From NCBI GenBank assembly GCA_900768805.1, contig CAAGEF010000045.1, forward strand, positions 1 to 5,605: 5,605 bases of DNA, written 5' to 3'. A program made the position numbers and the translations under genes. Below the pieces are notes generated by a model, which was not told where the DNA came from, made no database searches, and was given only the letters and a program-made list of their open reading frames with translations. Source of the stretch: Clostridia bacterium (lineage in GTDB: Bacteria; Bacillota; Clostridia; TANB77; CAG-508). Positions 1 through 4,400 of this stretch are shown here, piece after piece (the stretch's first letter is position 1; each line of letters opens with the position of its first letter).

Positions 1-93
1 GGAAGTAGTACAGGACATCACTTACATTTTGAAATGAGAAATGCAAGCGGATATGGAAATGATGTTGATCCAAATGATTATATTAAGTTTTAG
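1..93 (+). CDS. M23 family (LytM-type) metallopeptidase, C-terminal fragment
   Basis: Frame 1 is open from the window edge to TAG at 91-93 and gives the last 30 residues of a protein. It contains S-T-G-H-H-L-H-F-E followed by V-D-P-N-D-Y-I and a short tail. This is the signature end of the M23 peptidase domain: the H-x-H of the HLHFE strand carries a catalytic histidine and a zinc ligand, and the VDP..Y(I/L) turn closes the fold. Family members are zinc endopeptidases that cut peptidoglycan cross-bridges outside the membrane, or that carry a degenerate regulatory version. The catalytic H-L-H is intact here, so an active enzyme is possible. The rest of the zinc site (the upstream HxxxD motif) and any export signal lie outside the window, so the substrate and any additional domains (SH3, LysM, coiled coil) cannot be judged. 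The gene ends at the edge of a strong terminator, which suggests it is the last gene of its transcript. Confidence 0.88.
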   Translation, partial: GSSTGHHLHFEMRNASGYGNDVDPNDYIKF

Positions 94-124
94 AAAAGGA
101 GCGAACGAGAAGTTCGCTTCTTTT
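94..124 (+). terminator. Intrinsic terminator after the M23 gene
   Basis: AGCGAAC (100-106) pairs perfectly with GTTCGCT (112-118) around a GAGAA loop. The stem extends through a G:U, a G:C and four A:U pairs (94-99 with 119-124), so the 3' arm ends in a T run. It begins directly after the TAG stop and closes the peptidase transcript. Because the arm sequence is A-rich on one side and T-rich on the other, it could also work in the opposite direction. Confidence 0.88.
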
Positions 125-321
125 GTTATATGTTAGTTTAAATAATTTATTTAATATAAAATATATTCAATGATAAGATTAAATTAAAAATACTTGTAAT
201 TCAAATAAAACCGTGTTAATATATAATCAATTATATTTCAAACAAATTTTAATCAAAATATGGCGCTTCTGCCAAAATTTCAAAAAAATTTAAAAACTAA
301 AAATGAAAGAAGGAATGTGCA
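125..321 (+). other. AT-rich intergenic region upstream of the Rpn gene
   Basis: No reading frame with a coding-like composition is visible. The region is almost entirely A/T, with a weak promoter candidate at 194-222 and one small GC hairpin at 261-274. The hairpin, TGGCG (261-265) / TGCCA (270-274) with a CTTC loop, is the only GC-rich element here. It would fall in the 5' untranslated region if the promoter candidate is right. I see no transposon ends, tRNA or riboswitch-like structure. Confidence 0.5.
194..222 (+). promoter_or_regulatory. Candidate promoter for the Rpn gene (weak)
   Basis: TTGTAA (194-199) and TAATAT (217-222) are 17 nt apart, each matching four of six sigma-A consensus positions. 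TGT sits directly before the -10 and fits an extended -10 element. A TATAAT at 222-227 is also present, but it is 22 nt from the same -35, which is too far. In DNA this AT-rich such matches arise easily by chance, so this is only the best candidate in the gap. Confidence 0.25.
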
Positions 322-324
322 ATA
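308..324 (+). promoter_or_regulatory. Shine-Dalgarno followed by ATA in place of a start codon
   Basis: AGAAGGA (308-314) is a good Shine-Dalgarno. Seven bases later, exactly where an initiator is expected, the Rpn frame reads ATA (322-324) followed by codons for G-N-L-L-N-P-K. Either the initiator ATG has mutated to ATA (one G-to-A change), or ATA is used as a rare, weak initiator, or there is a sequencing error. The ATGs at 303 and 315 are in another frame that stops at 378-380. Confidence 0.55.
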
Positions 325-1176
325 GGAAATTTATTAAATCCCAAAATAGATTATGTATTCAAAAGAATATTTGGATATAAGGGAAATGAAGAAATAACAA
401 AAGATTTATTAAATGCAATATTAAAAAAGCCAATAAGTAATTTGAAATTAGATAGTAATCCAATATTAGAAAAAGATTTATTAGATGATAAAGTAGGTAT
501 TCTAGATATAAAAGCTAAAATAGATAATAGAATAAATTGTGATATAGAAATGCAAGTAGTAGATAAAAAGAATATAGAAAAAAGGATACTATATTATTGG
601 AGTAAAATGTATAACAAAAGTATAAAAGAAGGTGAAAATTATGAAAAACTAGAAAAATCTATTGTTATACTAATAACTAATTATGAATTAGAAGGGTTAA
701 AAGAAATAAAAAAATATATGACAAAATGGGAGATTAGAGAGGAAGAATACCCTAAAATAATATTGACAGAAGTATTGGAGATTTATATAATAGAGTTACC
801 AAAGTTTGAGAAATATGAAGAAAAAGCGGACAAAAAATTAAACTCTTGGATAAGATTTATAGAAAATTCAGAGGTGGTTGATATGTCAGAAAATAAAGAG
901 ATAAGTAAAGCTAAAAAAATATTGGAAGAAATAAGTCAAGATGAACATGAGATATATTTAGCAGAGTTAAGGCAAAAATATATAATGGATCAAAAAGCAA
1001 CTGAAGATGCAGGGTATGATAAAGGTTTTAAAGCAGGAAAAGAAGAAGGGAAAGAAGAAGGAAGAGGAGAACAGAGGATAGAAATGGCAAAAAAAATGTT
1101 AGAGAAGAAAATGTCAATAAAAGATATTATTGAATTGACTGGTTTAACAAAAGAGGAAATAGAAAATTTAAAATAA
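322..1176 (+). CDS. Rpn family PD-(D/E)XK nuclease (RpnL-like), start codon apparently ATA
   Basis: The frame is open from 307 to the TAA at 1174-1176. Counted from ATA at 322 it gives 284 residues, the usual size for the Rpn / 'recombination-promoting nuclease, putative transposase' family. Visible hallmarks are N-P-K-x-D-Y-V-F-K-R-I-F-G at residues 6-18, the nuclease core with D62 (in G-I-L-D-I-K) and E76-M-Q78 (in C-D-I-E-M-Q-V), which match the D...ExQ active site, and a C-terminal half with a Gly/Lys/Glu-rich stretch (about 231-250). A small helical module follows (S-I-K-D-I-I-E-L-T-G-L-T-K-E-E-I, about 265-280). Characterised E. coli members are divalent-metal DNA endonucleases that promote RecA-independent recombination and can act as toxins. 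The odd feature is the start: no ATG, GTG or TTG is in frame before TTG 442, and starting there would remove the conserved N-terminal 40 residues. The catalytic residues are intact and there are no internal stops, so the coding part has not decayed. It may be a start-less pseudogene, a deliberately weakly translated toxin, or a sequencing error. Confidence 0.85.
   Translation: MGNLLNPKIDYVFKRIFGYKGNEEITKDLLNAILKKPISNLKLDSNPILEKDLLDDKVGILDIKAKIDNRINCDIEMQVVDKKNIEKRILYYWSKMYNKSIKEGENYEKLEKSIVILITNYELEGLKEIKKYMTKWEIREEEYPKIILTEVLEIYIIELPKFEKYEEKADKKLNSWIRFIENSEVVDMSENKEISKAKKILEEISQDEHEIYLAELRQKYIMDQKATEDAGYDKGFKAGKEEGKEEGRGEQRIEMAKKMLEKKMSIKDIIELTGLTKEEIENLK
763..791 (+). promoter_or_regulatory. 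Exact consensus sigma-A promoter inside the Rpn gene
   Basis: TTGACA (763-768) and TATAAT (786-791) are separated by exactly 17 nt (769-785), a 12 out of 12 match to the housekeeping promoter consensus at optimal spacing. Transcription would start near 798, giving a leader of about 85 nt before the internal ATG at 883. The element lies within codons for I-L-T-E-V-L-E-I-Y-I-I-E, so it shares sequence with the protein. No other site I checked in the window matches this well, including the candidates upstream of the two main genes. Confidence 0.68.
871..885 (+). promoter_or_regulatory. Internal ribosome-binding site and ATG within the Rpn gene
   Basis: GAGGTG (871-876) is fully complementary to the CACCUC of the 16S rRNA 3' end. 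It stands 6 nt before ATG 883-885, which is in the Rpn frame. This is as good a start signal as the one before the large gene downstream, and much better than any signal for TTG 442. Confidence 0.6.
883..1176 (+). CDS. Candidate intragenic RpnS-like antitoxin (C-terminal part of the Rpn gene)
   Basis: In frame with the Rpn gene, ATG 883 opens a 97-residue protein beginning M-S-E-N-K-E-I-S and sharing the host gene's stop. It has an acidic/lysine-rich helical start and a Gly-Lys-Glu stretch (about residues 44-61). It ends in the helical S-I-K-D-I-I...T-G-L-T-K-E-E-I module. It lacks all nuclease catalytic residues (D62, E76, Q78 of the full protein). E. coli rpn genes are known to make a small C-terminal protein, RpnS, from within the gene; it binds and blocks the full-length nuclease RpnL, and the pair acts in antiphage defence. 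The exact consensus promoter at 763-791 and the GAGGTG site at 871-876 give this frame its own transcription and translation signals. That it is made, and that it is an antitoxin, are inferences from this layout. It could also be only the domain end of the full-length protein. Confidence 0.5.
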   Translation: MSENKEISKAKKILEEISQDEHEIYLAELRQKYIMDQKATEDAGYDKGFKAGKEEGKEEGRGEQRIEMAKKMLEKKMSIKDIIELTGLTKEEIENLK

Positions 1177-1286
1177 TTTAAAATAATAGTTTGAAATATA
1201 ATTATATAAAAATGGTGAAACCCACTAATTCCTAGTAAAAAATAATAAAAGAATATATAATGTAACTCAAAAAATAAGTAAAAGAT

Positions 1287-1320
1287 AAAAAGGCAGTTCT
1301 TAAATGGAATTGTCTTTTTT
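1287..1320 (+). terminator. Intrinsic terminator downstream of the Rpn gene
   Basis: AAAAAGGCAGTTC (1287-1299) pairs with GAATTGTCTTTTT (1307-1319) in a 13-bp stem with two G:U pairs and a 7-nt loop, ending in six Ts. It lies about 110 nt after the Rpn stop and separates that transcript from the large gene. The A run on the left arm means it could also stop transcription from the other side. Confidence 0.82.
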
Positions 1321-1368
1321 CCGTAAGCTTTAGAAGAATATACAGGTGTAATATGAAATTTAGTTATA

Positions 1369-1398
1369 TTGATAATATATTATTAATAATATTAAAAT
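1369..1398 (+). promoter_or_regulatory. Candidate promoter for the large surface-protein gene
   Basis: TTGATA (1369-1374) and TAAAAT (1393-1398) each match five of six consensus bases, with an 18-nt spacer. Transcription would start near 1405, leaving a leader of about 66 nt. The spacer holds a perfect 16-bp palindrome (1377-1392) that could be an operator, though A/T-only palindromes are common in such DNA. Confidence 0.4.
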
Positions 1399-1456
1399 TA
1401 TTATATTAAAAATAATAAATAATAAATTATGAATTATATATATTATAAATTAAGGC

Positions 1457-1474
1457 AAAGGAGAAATTGGTTTG
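1457..1474 (+). promoter_or_regulatory. Strong Shine-Dalgarno selecting a TTG start
   Basis: AAAGGAGA (1457-1464) is followed after 7 nt by TTG (1472-1474). An in-frame TAA at 1451-1453 rules out any start further upstream. The other nearby TTG (1467) runs into TGA within three codons. The next residues are lysine-rich and then hydrophobic, as expected at the beginning of an exported protein, so TTG 1472 is the start. Confidence 0.88.
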
Positions 1475-4400
1475 AAACTAAGCAAGAAACTAAAGAAAAA
1501 AATCAAAAAAATAGTTTTACTAACACTTGTAATAGTTGCATTAGTTACAACAACGTTAGCTATATTTAAGCTAGCGAATTTTTCTATGTCTTTTAATAAT
1601 CAAACAGATTTATTAGCTGGAAAAGAAAATGCAAAATCATCATCAGAAAATCGTTTGGAAAATACAGATACAATAACATATATCTATGATGCTAATGATT
1701 TAGTGGCTTTTAGAAATGCAGTAAATGCAGGTGATACATATGCTGGAAAAACTGTATATTTGATGAATGATATAGATTTAAGTACTGTATGTTCAAGTTC
1801 ATTAGGTTCATGGACGCCTATAGGAGCAACAGGAATAAATTTTGCTGGAACATTTGATGGAAATTATCATACGATAAGTAATTTGTATATATCTTCAACA
1901 ACAAATTTAGGATTATTTGTATATAACTATGGAACAATAAGAAATATCACTATACAAGGAAGTATCAAAGCAACAGGTGCGGTTGTTGGTTCAGTTACAG
2001 CATACAATTATGGTACTGTAAGTGGATGCAAAAACTATGCTCCAATTACATCAACTAGTAGAGTAATAGGTGGAATTGTTGGATATGTTCCAAATTCATC
2101 ATACAATACTGTAATTGAAAATTCTATCAATTATGGAACAATAACATCTTCAGCAAGTGCAGATTGTATAGGGGGAATTTGTGGCTCAGTAGACAACACT
2201 AGAGCAATTGTAAAAAATTGTGCAAATGAAAATAATATAACTGCAGGAATGAATGTCGGAGGAATAACAGGAGTTTTTAATTATGGAAAAATGTATAATT
2301 GTTATAATAGTGGATATATATATGCAACTGGAAGAAATTCTAATAGTGATTCTATGTGTGGAGGAATAACAGGTTATTTTTCAAATCCATCAGAAGCATA
2401 TTTATATAATTGCTATAATAAAGGAACTGTAAAAGGGGCATATGGTGAAGTAGGAGGAATTGTAGGAGGAGCATGGTCTTCTGGTACAGTTAATAAAAGG
2501 CTATTTAATTGTTATAATATTGGGACAATTATAGGTGGACATGATGTAGGTTCAATTGTTGGTAGAGGAAAAAATTTGATTTTTTCAAATTGTCATTGGA
2601 CATCATCTCAAGGTTGTGTAGGTTATGCTGACACAACACCAAGTTATACAAATACAAATGCAGTAACAGCGGACAATATGAAAAGATATACAGTATCTTT
2701 AGGTAATGCATATGCTTATGATGTGTACAATAAAAATGGAGGATATCCAGTTTTAGCATGGCAAAATGAAACAGTTGTAATGAATTTAAATAGAAATCAA
2801 GCATATATTGGAGTAGGAGAGAAGCTAGCATTAAATGTAGTAGAAGATGATAAGGTAACAGAAATAATTGGAGACAACTTTGTAGCTACAAACTTTACTT
2901 GGATTAGTACAAATGAGGCTGTAGCCACGATAAATGAAAATGGTGTTGTAACAGGTGTTGCTGATGGTTATACAACTGTGTATGCATATCATGAGGCAAG
3001 CGGGATGTATGCTATGTGTGTAGTAAATGTTGCAAAAGAAGTAGCAAATCCACAGATTGAAACTGGAAATGGATTTACTGGCATTTTGAAATCAAATGGA
3101 ACTGTTTGGACAATCGGAAATAATGCTAGTGGTCAATTAGGAAATGGTACAAAAGAGAATTCAAAAATTCCAACAAAAGTATATATTGATGAGGACACGG
3201 CTTTAAGTAATGTTGTAAAAATAGCAGTAGGAACAGACCATGTTTTAGCATTAACAAAAAATGGAAATGTATATTCGTGGGGGGCAAATACTTATGGACA
3301 ATTAGGGCAAAATAATACAGTAAACTTAAAATATGCAAAATTAGTTTTATCAGAAAATGGACAAAGTTATTTAAGTAATATTGTAGACATATCAGCTAAT
3401 GGTTTTGGGTCAACTGCGGTAGATAATAATGGAAATTTATATGTTTGGGGAAATGGATCTAATGGAGAAATTGGAAACAATGCAATATCTTCAAAATATT
3501 TACCAACAAAAGTAGGTGTGAAAAATGTAATACAAGCCAGTATAGGTGATGGATATGTTGCAGCTTTAACATCAGAAGGAGTTGTTTGGGCATGGGGAAG
3601 AAATACATATGGTGAATTAGGAATATATTGTGCAAATAATACTTCATACCCAATGAAAACAGCTTTAAATGTAATAGAATTATCAGCAGGAGGATATCAT
3701 GCCACTATAAAGAAAATTGATAATAATTTATTTGCAACTGGGTGCTATAGTTATGGAAGACTTGGAACTGGAAGCACAGCAAATGCAATAGTTTATACAA
3801 AAGTTAATCTACCAACTACAGTTACTTCAATAAATAAAGTAAAATATTTTAAATCAGGAATAATAAATACAACAATTTTGTTAAATGATGGTACAGTTTG
3901 GGAAACAGGATTTAATTTACAAGGTGAACTAGGAAATGGAACAACGACAACCTCCACAACATTTGTACAAGGATTAATATCAAGTAGTGAACCAATAAAT
4001 AATGTTTTAACCATTGGAAGAAATAATGGAAATGTAAATGGATCATTGACTGAAGGTTATGGGTTAAATACAGCCGTTATAAAAGAAAATGGTGACATAT
4101 ATATTACTGGTGATAATCAATATAATCAAATAGGAGATGGAACAACAGAAAATAAAAAGTATTATACAAGAATGGGATTCGCATATCTAGATTATGCAGA
4201 TAAAAAAATACTTATAGATGAGAATGGATATGAAATTGATAAAAGCAAAATAAAGTATGTATATTCATCAATAAATGCGTATAATCAAGAAGTTGTATAT
4301 AATGTAGGAAATATAGAATATGAATTAGAAGATAGTTCTATAGGAAATGTAGATTCAAATGGTTATATTACAGCTTATAATGGGACTGGTGTTACAAAAT

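Larger units (their letters stand above)
1177..1471 (+). other. AT-rich intergenic region between the Rpn gene and the large surface-protein gene
   Basis: No credible gene is visible. The first 110 nt are structureless apart from a 4-bp ACTA/TAGT stem near 1224-1236. A clear terminator follows at 1287-1320, then about 150 nt of nearly pure A/T holding a promoter candidate (1369-1398), a 16-bp palindrome (1377-1392) and the Shine-Dalgarno of the next gene (1457-1464). Confidence 0.6.

Noticed and set aside
303..380. A 25-codon frame from ATG 303 (or ATG 315) overlapping the start of the Rpn gene in another frame.
   Set aside because: It codes through the Rpn N-terminal sequence out of frame, has no well-spaced ribosome-binding site of its own and ends quickly. 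A translational coupling leader is possible but unsupported.
442..444. TTG 442 as the true start of the Rpn gene.
   Set aside because: There is no Shine-Dalgarno before it, the frame is open and clearly conserved upstream to 322 (N-P-K-x-D-Y-V-F-K-R-I-F-G), and starting here would remove the family's N-terminal part.
1084..1176. A second internal Rpn start at ATG 1084 behind AGAGGA (30-residue product).
   Set aside because: The purine-rich match is expected because this stretch encodes Gly/Glu/Lys/Arg, and the product would be very short. ATG 883 has the better site and an upstream promoter.
1211..1240. Possible IS200/IS605-like end, from the GTGAAACCCACTAATTCC stretch with ACTA/TAGT arms.
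   Set aside because: Only a 4-bp stem forms, there is no transposase or TnpB remnant beside it and no matching left end. It is too weak to call.
3901..4030. Possible frameshift or break in the surface-protein frame where the RCC1 pattern weakens.
   Set aside because: Codon-by-codon reading shows one continuous frame with RCC1 units 6 and 7 both recognisable; the weak pattern is divergence, not a break.
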